Positions 8,273-17,966 of a DNA stretch of 21,479 bases are shown here, one piece after another; the first letter of the stretch is position 1; the number at the start of each line of letters is the position of its first letter. This stretch comes from JBDSLU01 sp031407765. GTDB lineage: Bacteria > Acidobacteriota > Vicinamibacteria > Vicinamibacterales > Vicinamibacteraceae. Position numbers and translations under genes: made by a program. The notes under the pieces are model-generated. The model was given only the letters and a program-made list of their open reading frames with translations. It was not told where the DNA came from and made no database searches. The stretch spans positions 1 through 21,479 of the forward strand of contig JANOIR010000303.1 in assembly GCA_031407765.1 (NCBI GenBank). The letters are read 5' to 3'.

Positions 8273-8692
8273 ATGTCACCGACCGATCCGTTGCGCTTCG
8301 TGACGGCCGCCGAGGCCGTCGTCGAGCCCTCCCCGTGGGGCCCGCACGACTGGCTGGCGCGCAGCGGTCTGACCGCCGCCGAGCAGCTGATGCTCGTCCG
8401 CGTGACGATGCCGCCCGGCAAGGGACATGCCTTCCACCGCCACCCGGCGATGGAGGAAATCATCTACGTCGTCTCGGGCCGGGCCGAGCAATGGGTCGAT
8501 CGGACGGCGCGCGTGCTCGGCCCGGGCGAGATCGCGCACATCCCCAAGGACATCGTGCACGGCACCTACAACGCCGGCGACGACCCGCTCGTCTTCCTCG
8601 CCATCCTCTCGCCCGCCGTCTTCGAGGGCCCGGCCCTGGTCGACGTCTCCGGCGAGGTCCCCTGGACCACGCTGCGCCCGGCCGGGCGCTGA
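8273..8692 (+). CDS. Cupin-domain protein
   Basis: This is a 139-residue single-domain cupin read from ATG 8273, with TATGAT just upstream. Cupin motif 1 is GHAFHRHPAMEEIIYVVSG, giving the His-x-His and Glu ligands. Motif 2 is GEIAHIPKDIVHGTYN, giving the third His. All four usual metal ligands are present, so it should bind a divalent metal. Such small cupins act as sugar or organic-acid isomerases, dioxygenases or sensors; nothing in the sequence decides between these. The frame is open far upstream only because it mirrors the kinase gene. The Tm-1-like ATG lies 6 bases after its TGA, so the two are very likely co-transcribed, and a role in the same unknown pathway is inferred. Confidence 0.85.
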   Translation: MSPTDPLRFVTAAEAVVEPSPWGPHDWLARSGLTAAEQLMLVRVTMPPGKGHAFHRHPAMEEIIYVVSGRAEQWVDRTARVLGPGEIAHIPKDIVHGTYNAGDDPLVFLAILSPAVFEGPALVDVSGEVPWTTLRPAGR

Positions 8693-8698
8693 TTGCCG

Positions 8699-9943
8699 AT
8701 GCCGACGATCCTGCTCGTGGGCACGCTCGACACCAAAGGCGCGGAGTACGCCTTCGTCCGCGATCGCCTGCGCCAGCGCGGCCTGGAGGTCCTGGTGATG
8801 GACCTCGGCGTGCTGGGCGAGCCAGCCTTCGCCGCGGACGTGCCGGCGGCCGACGTGGCCCGCGCCGGCGGTGCCGACCTCGACGCCCTGCGCGCCGGGC
8901 GCGATCGCGGCACGGCCATCGACGCCATGCTGCGCGGCGCCTGCGTGCTGGTCCCGGCCCTCCACGCCGAGGGCCGCATCGACGGCGTGCTCGGCCTCGG
9001 CGGCGGCGGCGGCACGGCGATGATCACCGCGGCCATGCGCACGCTGCCGGTAGGTGTGCCCAAGCTGATGGTGTCGACCCTGGCGTCGGGCAACACCGCG
9101 CAATACATCGACGTGAAGGACATCACGCTGATGCCGTCGGTGATCGACATCGCCGGCCTCAACCCGCTGTCGCGCCGGATCCTGGCCAACGCCGCCGGGG
9201 CGATCGCCGGCATGGTCGATCAAGCGCCGATCGAGGAGGACGAGCGCGATCGTCCGCCGCGGCCGCTGCTCGCGGCGACGATGTTCGGCGTGACCACGCC
9301 GTGCGTGACCGCGGCCCGGCAGCAGCTCGAGGCCGCCGGCTACGACGTGCTCGTCTTCCACGCCACCGGCACCGGCGGCCGGGCGATGGAATCGCTCGTC
9401 GACAGCGGCTTCATCCAGGGCGTGCTCGACGTGACCACCACGGAATGGTGCGACGAGGTGGTCGGCGGCGTGCTCGCCGCCGGGCCCGATCGGCACGGCG
9501 CCGCCGCCCGCCGGCGGGTGCCGCAGGTCGTGTCGGCCGGCGCGCTCGACATGGTGAACTTTCACGGCATGGACAGCGTGCCGACGGCATTCGCCGGGCG
9601 CACGTTCTATCGCCACACGCCGTCGGTCACGCTGATGCGAACGACGCCGGCGGAGTGCCGCGAGATCGCGCGGCGCCTGGCGGCGCAGCTCAATCGCTCG
9701 ACCGCGCCGGTCACGCTCGTCCTGCCACTCGGCGGCGTCAGCATGATCGACGCGCCGGGCCAGCCGTTCCACGATCCCGAGGCCGATCGCGTGCTGTTCG
9801 AGACGCTGCGCGCCAGCGTCGCGCCGCACGTCCGCGTCGTCGACGTCGACGCCCACATCAACGATCCCGTGTTCGCGGACTCCCTCGTCCGCGAGATGCT
9901 CGCCGTGCTCCAACCGGCGGCGACCAGAATCCAGACCGCGTAA
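8699..9943 (+). CDS. Tm-1-like ATP-binding domain protein (UPF0261)
   Basis: This 414-residue protein starts at ATG 8699; a TTG two codons earlier is in frame but less likely. The UPF0261 family is recognised from several segments: ILLVGTLDTKGAEYAFV at the N-terminus; GLGGGGGTAMITAAM, the glycine-rich nucleotide-binding stretch around residues 100-115; MVSTLASGNTAQYI; DVTTTEWCDEVVGG; and NFHGMDSVPTAFAGRTFYRH. Length fits the family (about 400). In plants this module is the N-terminal half of Tm-1, which binds ATP and inhibits tomato mosaic virus replication. The bacterial function is not established. The TIM-barrel partner gene starts 14 bases downstream, matching the C-terminal half of Tm-1. 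Confidence 0.92.
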   Translation: MPTILLVGTLDTKGAEYAFVRDRLRQRGLEVLVMDLGVLGEPAFAADVPAADVARAGGADLDALRAGRDRGTAIDAMLRGACVLVPALHAEGRIDGVLGLGGGGGTAMITAAMRTLPVGVPKLMVSTLASGNTAQYIDVKDITLMPSVIDIAGLNPLSRRILANAAGAIAGMVDQAPIEEDERDRPPRPLLAATMFGVTTPCVTAARQQLEAAGYDVLVFHATGTGGRAMESLVDSGFIQGVLDVTTTEWCDEVVGGVLAAGPDRHGAAARRRVPQVVSAGALDMVNFHGMDSVPTAFAGRTFYRHTPSVTLMRTTPAECREIARRLAAQLNRSTAPVTLVLPLGGVSMIDAPGQPFHDPEADRVLFETLRASVAPHVRVVDVDAHINDPVFADSLVREMLAVLQPAATRIQTA

Positions 9944-9957
9944 GTGTCCAGACCCTG

Positions 9958-10875
9958 ATGCCTTTCATTTCCCGAAAGACCGCGCTCGCCCGTCTCCGTG
10001 AACGTATACGGCGCAACCAGCCGATCGTCGGCGCCGGCGCCGGCACCGGTATCTCGGCCAAGTTCGCCGAGCGCGGCGGCGTCGACCTGATCATCATCTA
10101 CAACTCGGGCCGCTACCGGATGGCCGGGCGCGGCAGCCTGGCCGGTCTGCTGCCCTACGGCGACGCCAATGCGATCGTCCAGGACATGGCCAGGGAAGTG
10201 CTGCCGGTCGTCCGCGACACGCCGGTGCTGGCCGGGGTCTGCGGCACGGATCCCTTCCGTATCATCCCGGTCCTCCTGCGCGATTTGAAGGCGATGGGCT
10301 TCGACGGCATCCAGAACTTCCCCACCGTCGGCCTGATCGACGGCGTCTTTCGCGCCAATCTCGAAGAGACCGGGATGGGCTACGACCTCGAGGTCGAGAT
10401 GGTGCGCGAGGCGCGCACGCTGGATCTGCTGACCTGCCCCTACGTCTTCGACGGCGACAGCGCCAAGGCAATGGCCAAGGCCGGCGCCGACGTCCTGGTC
10501 GCGCACCTCGGGCTCACCACCAAGGGATCGATCGGGGCGAAGACGGCGCTGACGCTCGACGAGTCGGCCCGTCGCGTCCAGGTGATGCACGACGCCGCCC
10601 GCGCCGTGCGCCCGGACATCATCGTGCTCTGCCACGGCGGCCCGATCGCCGAGCCCGAGGACGCCGAATACGTGCTGGCGAAGACGACCGGCATCGCCGG
10701 ATTTTTCGGCGCCTCCAGCATCGAGCGGTTCGCCACCGAAACCGGCATCGAGGCGCAGGCCCGCCGCTTCCGCGACATGCGCCTTGGCACGCCGAAGCCG
10801 AAGGCAGCCAAGACGTCCACCCTTGCCGCGCCGAAGCCGAAGGCGAAGGCGGGTTCCAGAAAGGCCGCGAAATGA
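9958..10875 (+). CDS. Phosphoenolpyruvate hydrolase-family TIM-barrel protein (C-terminal half of Tm-1)
   Basis: This is a 305-residue protein from ATG 9958 (MPFISRKTALARL). Family features are GAGAGTGISAKFAERGG near the start, LIIIYNSGRYRMAGRGSL, AGVCGTDPF, GFDGIQNFPTVGLIDG, LEETGMGYDLEVEM, AHLGLTTKGSIGA and LCHGGPI. These are the repeated beta-strand and loop motifs of the barrel seen in the PEP-hydrolase/TIM-barrel signal-transduction Pfam family. The family name is historical; the actual reaction is uncertain. The last 25 or so residues form a Lys/Ala/Pro-rich tail with two PKPK(A) units, which looks unstructured and histone H1-like and is not part of the barrel. The stop TGA overlaps the next gene's ATG as ATGA, so translation is likely coupled. 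It forms a pair with the UPF0261 gene immediately upstream. Confidence 0.9.
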   Translation: MPFISRKTALARLRERIRRNQPIVGAGAGTGISAKFAERGGVDLIIIYNSGRYRMAGRGSLAGLLPYGDANAIVQDMAREVLPVVRDTPVLAGVCGTDPFRIIPVLLRDLKAMGFDGIQNFPTVGLIDGVFRANLEETGMGYDLEVEMVREARTLDLLTCPYVFDGDSAKAMAKAGADVLVAHLGLTTKGSIGAKTALTLDESARRVQVMHDAARAVRPDIIVLCHGGPIAEPEDAEYVLAKTTGIAGFFGASSIERFATETGIEAQARRFRDMRLGTPKPKAAKTSTLAAPKPKAKAGSRKAAK

Positions 10876-13800
10876 TCGCCGTCCACGCTCTGCTCCGCTT
10901 TATCGTGGTCGCCGCCGTCGCGGTGACGGCGCTCGTCGTCACCGCGGTATCGCCCTCGGGCCAGGCAACGACCCCCGCATCGACGCCGGCACCGACGCCG
11001 GCACCGGCACCGGCACCGGTGCGGACGCCGGCCGCTCCGGCCCGTTCGGCCCCGACCACGGAGGCCGCGCGTCCGCTGCGCCTCCTCTTCCTCGGCCACG
11101 ACGTCGACCATCACCCGTCGGGCAAGCTGCTGCCGCTCATCGCCGCGCCACTGGCCCGCCGCGGCATCCAGATGACGCACGTGTCGACGCCCGCGGAGGC
11201 GCTGGTTGCGTCGACGCTGAAGCACTACGACGGCCTCGTCATCTACGCCAACCACGAGACGATCACGCCGGAGCAGGAGCAGGCCCTGGTCGACTTCGTC
11301 GAGGGCGGCAAGGCGATCGTCGCGATCCACTGCGCCTCGGCCATGTTCACGAAGGCGCCGCGCTTCATCCCGATCATCGGCGGCCAGTTTCAGAAGCACG
11401 GGAAGGGCGACTTCACAGCCGAGATCGTCGTGCCGGATCATCCGGTGACGAAGGGCCTGAAGCCGTTCACCACCTGGGACGAGACCTACGTCCACTCCCG
11501 GCACAACCCGGTCGACCGCACCGTGCTGATGGAGCGCGTCGACAAGGAGGGCCGCGAGCCGTACACGTGGGTGCGGACGCAGGGCAAGGGCCGGGTCTTC
11601 TACACCGCCTACGGCCACGACGAGCGGACCTGGGGCAACCCCGGCTTCCGGCAGCTGATCGAACAGGGCATCGTGTGGGCGGTCGACGATAAGGCGCGGG
11701 CCGCCTGGCAACGGCTGAAGATGCCGGCGGTCGAGTACGTCGACGGCTTCAACGTCCCCAACTACGAGAAGCGCGACCCGGCGCCGAAGTACCAGCTGCC
11801 GATGACCGCCGCCGACTCGCAGAAGTTCATCCAGACGCCAGCCGAGTTCAAGGTCGAGCTCTTCGCCCAGGAGCCGATGATCGGCGGCAAGCCGATTACC
11901 TTCTCGTTCGACGAGCGCGGCCGGCTGTGGGTGATCGAGGCGGTCGACTACCCGAACCGCGTGCTGCGCGGCGGCGAGGGCGACGACCGCATCAGGATCC
12001 TCGAGGACACCAACGGCGACGGCAAGGCGGACAAATCGACCGTCTTCGCCGATCATCTGAACCTGGCGACGAGCCTGGTCTTCGCCAACGGCGGCGTCGT
12101 CGTCGCCGCCGCGCCGCACATGCTGTTCCTGCAGGACACCAACGGCGACGGCAAGGCCGACGTGAAGAAGGTGATCAGCACCGGCTGGGGCATCGCCGAC
12201 AGCCACGCCGGACCGTCGAACCTGCAATACGGGCCCGACAACCGCGTCTGGGGTGTGGTCGGCTACTCGGGCTTCGACGGCGAGATGAACGGGACGCCGA
12301 TGAAGTTCCTGCAGGGCGTCTACCGCTACAAGCCGGACGGCTCGAGCTTCGAGCTGGTCACGAACTCGACCAACAACACGTGGGGCCTCGGCTTCAACGA
12401 GACCGGCGACGTGTTCGGGTCGACTGCCAACAACGATCCGAGCTTCTACGTCGCCATCCCCAACCGCTTCTTCGAGGGGGTGCCCGAGCTCACCGCCGGC
12501 GTGCGCACGATCGGCGGCCCCGGCTACCAGAGCGCCGCGCAGTTCTACACCGCGCACTTCCTCACGCCATACATCCGCCAGGTCGACGTCTGGAGCGGCT
12601 ACACCGCGGCGGCCGGGCATCAGCTCTACACCGCCCGCGCCTTCCCGAAGAAGTACTGGAACCGGATCGCGTTCATCACCGAGCCAACGGCGCACCTCGT
12701 CGGGCAGGGGATCATGGAGCCGCAGGGCGCCGGCTTCGTCACCCGCGACGGCTGGAACCTGATCGCCGGCGCCGAGGAGTGGTTCTCGCCGGTGCACGCC
12801 CAGGTCGGCCCCGACGGCGCGGTCTGGGTCGCCGACTGGTACGCCTTCATCAACCAGCACAACCCGACGCCTCCCGGCCACAGTAACGGTCCCGGCAACG
12901 CCTACGAGACGTCGATGCGCGACAAGTCGCGCGGCCGCATCTACCGCGTCGTCTACCGCGACGCGCCGGCAGCCAAGGCCCCGGTCCTGTCGAAGGCTGA
13001 TCCGGCCGGCCTGGTGGCGGCGCTGCGCAACGACAACATGCTGTGGCGGATGCACGCGCAGCGGCTGCTGGTCGAGCGTGCGAAGCTGGATGTGGTGCCG
13101 CAGCTCGTCGCGCTCACCGCGGATCCGGTGGTGGACGCGATCGGCACCAACGGCGCGGCGTTCCACGCGCTGTGGACACTGCACGGCCTCGGCGCCGTCG
13201 ACAAGACCACCAGCGACGCCGGGCGCGCCGCGGTGCAGGCGCTCGGTCATCCGGCCGCCGGCGTGCGCAAGGCGGCGGCGATGGTGCTGCCGGCGTCGGC
13301 CGAAACCACGGCCGCGCTGCTCGCCTCCAAGGTCCTCGCCGACACGGATCTGCACACGCGGCTGGCGGTGTTCCTCCGCCTCGCCGAGCTGCCGGCGTCC
13401 GATGCCGCCGGGGCGGCGATCTACAGCGCGGCGCTCGACCCGGCCAACTTCGGCGACCGCTGGTTGAGCCGCGCCCTCTACATCGCGGCCAGCCGCCACA
13501 AGGCGCCCTTCCTCACCTCCTACCAGGCCGATCCGTCCAAGCTGGCGATCGACGCGCTGCCGATCGGGCTCAGGCTCGGTCGCGCCAAGCCGGACTGGCG
13601 CCAGCCGGCCACCGCAACGCTGACCGCCGACTGGAAGGCGATCGAAGTGCCGGGGAGCTGGGAGTCGCGCGGGCTCACCGCGTTCGACGGCATCGTATGG
13701 TTCACGCGGCAGGTCGACTGGCCGGCCGACCGCAAGGGCGCGGCCACGGTGCGCTTCGGACGCATCGGCAACATCGCCGAGGTCTGGGTCAACGGCACCG

Positions 13801-14534
13801 GCGTCGCCGCCGCTGCGGTCGACCCGACCGCCGGCCGCAGCCCGCAGGTCTTCGAGGTGCCGGACGGCATCCTCAAAGCCGGCCCCAACACCATCGCCGT
13901 CCGCATCCAGAACCTGCGCGGCGACGGCGGCTTCCTCGGTGCGCCGGACGCGCTGGTCGTGCAGAGCGGCGAGCACCGCGCCCCGCTCGCCGGCCCATGG
14001 CGGTATCGCGTGGAGCGCCAGACCAACGCCGCGGCCCTGTACAGCCGCGCCGGCGAACTGGCTGCCCACGTCGCCGCCGCCGGGACGCCGCCCCCGGCGG
14101 ACGCCGTGCTGACGACCGCGCCGGCCACCGCCAAAGCGGACGTCGTGCTGCGCCTCGGCGTGATCAAGGACCAGTTGAAGTGGGAGCAGCCGGCGCTCAC
14201 CGTCGTCGCCGGGCAGCTCGTCGATCTGGTGTTCACCAACACCGACGTGATGCCGCACAACTTCATCCTCGGCGCCCCGGGCTCGCTCCAGGCAATCGGC
14301 GCCGCCGCCGACGCGCTGATGCGGAGCCCCACCGGGCAAGTCCAGCAGTTCGTGCCCGACCTGCCCGAGATTCTCGCCTCGACCCGCCTGCTCGAACCGG
14401 GCCAGTCGATCACCGTCCAGTTCCGCGCCCCCGGTCAGGCCGGGGAATATCCCTACGTCTGCACGTTCCCGGGCCACTGGCGGCTGATGAACGGAGTCCT
14501 GACGGTCACGGCCGGCCGCTCGTCGGAGCCGTGA
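10872..14534 (+). CDS. Secreted ThuA / PVC-type dehydrogenase propeller / HEAT / jelly-roll / cupredoxin fusion protein
   Basis: This 1220-residue protein starts at ATG 10872, overlapping the previous stop by 4 bases. In order: a signal peptide (residues about 1-31, ending SPSGQA); an Ala/Pro/Thr linker to about 65; a ThuA-like glutamine-amidotransferase-fold domain at 67-275 (LRLLFLGHD, YDGLVIYANHE, GKAIVAIHCAS); a beta-propeller of the 'membrane-bound dehydrogenase' type at about 324-700, with two DTNGDGKAD calcium-like loops at 379 and 422; HEAT-like repeats at about 705-900; a galactose-binding jelly-roll domain at about 917-1055 (VPGSWESRG); and a C-terminal cupredoxin. The last has His1129 in MPHNF, then Cys1197-x4-His1202-x3-Met1206, the type 1 copper spacing of azurin. 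Related proteins usually end in a c-type cytochrome, but no CxxCH is present here. It probably works in the periplasm in redox or sugar catabolism; the substrate is unknown. Confidence 0.88.
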   Translation: MIAVHALLRFIVVAAVAVTALVVTAVSPSGQATTPASTPAPTPAPAPAPVRTPAAPARSAPTTEAARPLRLLFLGHDVDHHPSGKLLPLIAAPLARRGIQMTHVSTPAEALVASTLKHYDGLVIYANHETITPEQEQALVDFVEGGKAIVAIHCASAMFTKAPRFIPIIGGQFQKHGKGDFTAEIVVPDHPVTKGLKPFTTWDETYVHSRHNPVDRTVLMERVDKEGREPYTWVRTQGKGRVFYTAYGHDERTWGNPGFRQLIEQGIVWAVDDKARAAWQRLKMPAVEYVDGFNVPNYEKRDPAPKYQLPMTAADSQKFIQTPAEFKVELFAQEPMIGGKPITFSFDERGRLWVIEAVDYPNRVLRGGEGDDRIRILEDTNGDGKADKSTVFADHLNLATSLVFANGGVVVAAAPHMLFLQDTNGDGKADVKKVISTGWGIADSHAGPSNLQYGPDNRVWGVVGYSGFDGEMNGTPMKFLQGVYRYKPDGSSFELVTNSTNNTWGLGFNETGDVFGSTANNDPSFYVAIPNRFFEGVPELTAGVRTIGGPGYQSAAQFYTAHFLTPYIRQVDVWSGYTAAAGHQLYTARAFPKKYWNRIAFITEPTAHLVGQGIMEPQGAGFVTRDGWNLIAGAEEWFSPVHAQVGPDGAVWVADWYAFINQHNPTPPGHSNGPGNAYETSMRDKSRGRIYRVVYRDAPAAKAPVLSKADPAGLVAALRNDNMLWRMHAQRLLVERAKLDVVPQLVALTADPVVDAIGTNGAAFHALWTLHGLGAVDKTTSDAGRAAVQALGHPAAGVRKAAAMVLPASAETTAALLASKVLADTDLHTRLAVFLRLAELPASDAAGAAIYSAALDPANFGDRWLSRALYIAASRHKAPFLTSYQADPSKLAIDALPIGLRLGRAKPDWRQPATATLTADWKAIEVPGSWESRGLTAFDGIVWFTRQVDWPADRKGAATVRFGRIGNIAEVWVNGTGVAAAAVDPTAGRSPQVFEVPDGILKAGPNTIAVRIQNLRGDGGFLGAPDALVVQSGEHRAPLAGPWRYRVERQTNAAALYSRAGELAAHVAAAGTPPPADAVLTTAPATAKADVVLRLGVIKDQLKWEQPALTVVAGQLVDLVFTNTDVMPHNFILGAPGSLQAIGAAADALMRSPTGQVQQFVPDLPEILASTRLLEPGQSITVQFRAPGQAGEYPYVCTFPGHWRLMNGVLTVTAGRSSEP
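10982..11034 (+). repeat. Low-complexity GCCGGCACC repeat encoding the Ala/Pro/Thr linker
   Basis: Short tandem units (GACGCCGGCACC twice, then GGCACC copies) lie directly after the signal peptide and encode alternating Pro-Ala/Thr residues. The repeat may expand or contract by slippage in multiples of 3 bases without breaking the frame. Confidence 0.7.
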
Positions 14535-14546
14535 TACCGTTATCTG
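14533..14546 (+). promoter_or_regulatory. Possible -10 region before the zinc-ribbon gene
   Basis: Two overlapping weak candidates, GATACC (14533-14538) and TATCTG (14541-14546), fill the 16-base gap before ATG 14551. A start site set by either would give a leader of 0-6 bases. There is no Shine-Dalgarno sequence here. The match to consensus is modest. Confidence 0.3.
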
Positions 14547-14550
14547 CTCC

Positions 14551-15312
14551 ATGCACCCTTCCCTGGAACACCTGATCCGCCTGCAGCAGCTCGAAACGGA
14601 TGCAAGCGAGCGGAAGCGCCGGCTGGTCGATCTGCCGATGCGGGTGGCCGAGGCCGATGCCAGGGTGGCCGCGGCCGACGCCGCGCGTGATGCCGCCGCC
14701 GCCCTCGTGGCGGAGAACCAGACCACGCGCCGCGCCGCCGATCGCGAGCTCGGCGTCATCCAGGCCCGGCTGACCAAGTTCAAGGATCAGCTCATGGAGG
14801 TGAAGACCAACAAGGAATACACCACCATGCAGCACGAGATTGCGACCGCCGAAGAGGGCGTACGCAACTTCGAGGATCAGATCCTGACGCTGATGATGGC
14901 GGCCGACGAGCTCACCGCCTCGCTGAAGGCGGCCGACGCCGCAGTGGCGGCCGAGGGTCGCAAGGCGACGGCCGTGCGCGCCGAGGTCGAGGCCGAGCGC
15001 GGCCGCCTCGAGACCGAGCTCGCCGGGCTGACGACGACCCGCGCCGCGATCGAGCAGCAGATGTCGCCCGAGTACGTCCGCCTGTTCAACGATGGCGTGG
15101 CGACGCGCCGCGGCGTCGCGGTCAGCGCGATCCGCGACGGCCACTGCCAGGCCTGCCAGGTCACCGTCCGTCCGATGCAGATCATGCAGGCGCGACGTGG
15201 CGACGACATCGTGCTGTGCGAATCGTGCAAGCGCATCCTCTACATACCGCCGCCTGCGGCAGCCGCGCCCGGGGCGCCCGCAGAAGTGGCGGGCGAAGGC
15301 GGACGGGCATAA
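14551..15312 (+). CDS. Coiled-coil protein with C4-type zinc ribbon (zf-RING_7/CdsZ-like)
   Basis: This is a 253-residue protein. Residues 5 to about 175 are a long Ala/Glu/Arg-rich coiled coil (LIRLQQLETDASERKRRL, ARLTKFKDQLMEVKTNKEY), including the KTNKEYTTMQHEI segment typical of this family. A C-terminal zinc ribbon has Cys199-x2-Cys202 (CQAC) and Cys223-x2-Cys226 (CESC), then RILYIPP. All four zinc ligands are present. The family is widespread in bacteria. Some members, such as chlamydial CdsZ, act in secretion, but most have no assigned role, and a nucleic-acid or protein-scaffold function is only a guess. The tail after residue 236 is Ala/Pro/Gly-rich. It follows the fusion gene by 16 bases and precedes the histidine kinase by 22, so co-transcription with either is possible. 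Confidence 0.88.
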   Translation: MHPSLEHLIRLQQLETDASERKRRLVDLPMRVAEADARVAAADAARDAAAALVAENQTTRRAADRELGVIQARLTKFKDQLMEVKTNKEYTTMQHEIATAEEGVRNFEDQILTLMMAADELTASLKAADAAVAAEGRKATAVRAEVEAERGRLETELAGLTTTRAAIEQQMSPEYVRLFNDGVATRRGVAVSAIRDGHCQACQVTVRPMQIMQARRGDDIVLCESCKRILYIPPPAAAAPGAPAEVAGEGGRA

Positions 15313-15334
15313 CGCAGCACGCCGGTGCCGTGAC

Positions 15335-17215
<1,881 letters not shown>

Positions 17216-17218
<3 letters not shown>

Positions 17219-17257
17219 TCGTGTAGTCGTGCTCGATAGTCGTGTAGTCGTGCTCGG
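17216..17257. repeat. Two tandem 21-base direct repeats with an internal 8-base duplication
   Basis: The units occupy 17216-17236 and 17237-17257 and differ only at the last base. Each unit is itself TAGTCGTG repeated twice followed by CTCG plus one base. The first unit begins on the stop codon of the histidine kinase. The repeat fills the convergent gap with the dioxygenase gene and merges into GTGCTCGGAGC repeats. Confidence 0.9.
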
Positions 17258-17261
17258 AGCG

Positions 17262-17283
17262 TGCTCGGAGCGTGCTCCGAGCA
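17262..17283. terminator. Perfect inverted repeat (possible bidirectional terminator or repeat hairpin)
   Basis: TGCTCGGAGC and GCTCCGAGCA form perfectly complementary 10-base arms separated by GT. In RNA this would fold as a GC-rich stem of about 8 pairs with a 6-base loop. It sits between two converging genes, as expected of a terminator, but no U-tract follows on either strand, so termination is unproven. The left arm is a copy of the GTGCTCGGAGC unit that is also repeated just upstream. Confidence 0.45.
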
Positions 17284-17303
17284 ACTTGCAGAATCTTCGA
17301 TCC

Positions 17304-17964
17304 TCAGCCCGGGGCGATGGTCAGCCCAGGGCCGAAGCTGGTCGTCTTTGCGTACTCGATGTGAAGGACACGACGCCGAGCGTCGCTCACCGACTTCGAT
17401 GAGGCGTGGAGCACCAGCGGACGCATGGCCACGACGCCACCCGCGCCGACGGTGCAGCTGACCGGCGACCTCGCGCGCAAAGCGCTCGACCGCGGCATCG
17501 TCCAGCCGACCGCGGACATGCGTGCCCGGCAACACACGCAGCGGCCCGTTGGCGTCGGTGCTGGGATCGAGGCTGAGGCGCAGCGCCACGACCTGCGCCA
17601 GCGCGGAGGCCGGCGCGTGCGCGCAGATGATGCCGGCCTTCGTCGACCACGGTCCCCACCCCGCCACGTCGACCTGCGCGCGCATCGGCAGCGCGGTGTC
17701 CTGGTGCCAGGCAACGAGCCAGTTCGTGGAGGCCGACTTGTCGAAGAGCGTGGCGCGGAACGGCTGCGACGGACCGACGAAGCGCTCGGCGAGCCTCGTC
17801 AGCCGCAGATCGCCGGCCAGCGATCGGACCTCGGGCAGGGCCAGGACGTGACGCGCTCCGGCGCGACTGCGCCCCGACACGTTGCCGTCGAGCGCGGCAA
17901 TCACCGGCTCCAGCTCGGCGCCGGTGAACACGCCGTCGAAAATGCCGTAGCCGGGATCGTCCAT
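17304..17964 (-). pseudogene. Phytanoyl-CoA dioxygenase (PhyH)-family protein, apparent frameshift
   Basis: Read from ATG 17964, the first frame gives about 169 residues of a PhyH-family Fe(II)/2-oxoglutarate dioxygenase: FRATLFDKSASTNWLVAWHQDT with iron ligands His88 and Asp90, then PLRVLPGTHVRGRLDD. Past about 17457 this frame turns into an Arg-rich sequence unlike the family. The neighbouring frame continues the domain as CTVGAGGVVAMRPLVLHASS, with the third iron ligand His186 and RRVLHIEY carrying the usual Arg, and ends at TGA 17304. Removing one base near 17455-17475 joins them into a 219-residue protein with all ligands. It is either a real frameshift or a sequence/assembly error. It starts 2 bases after the pgeF stop, so the two were probably one transcript. 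The substrate is unknown; family members hydroxylate lipids or small metabolites. Confidence 0.8.
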
Positions 17965-17966
17965 CG

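Noticed and set aside
12006..12160. EF-hand calcium-binding protein
   Set aside because: The two DTNGDGKAD loops lie within a beta-propeller of the dehydrogenase family and lack the helices of a true EF-hand pair.
10440..14783. 1447-residue open frame on the minus strand
   Set aside because: It is an antisense mirror of the TIM-barrel and fusion genes, is Arg/Val/Gly-rich with no domain, and is open only because GC-rich third positions avoid stop codons.
17304..17964. Programmed frameshifting site
   Set aside because: No slippery heptamer or downstream pseudoknot is visible at the junction, so mutation or sequence error is more likely.
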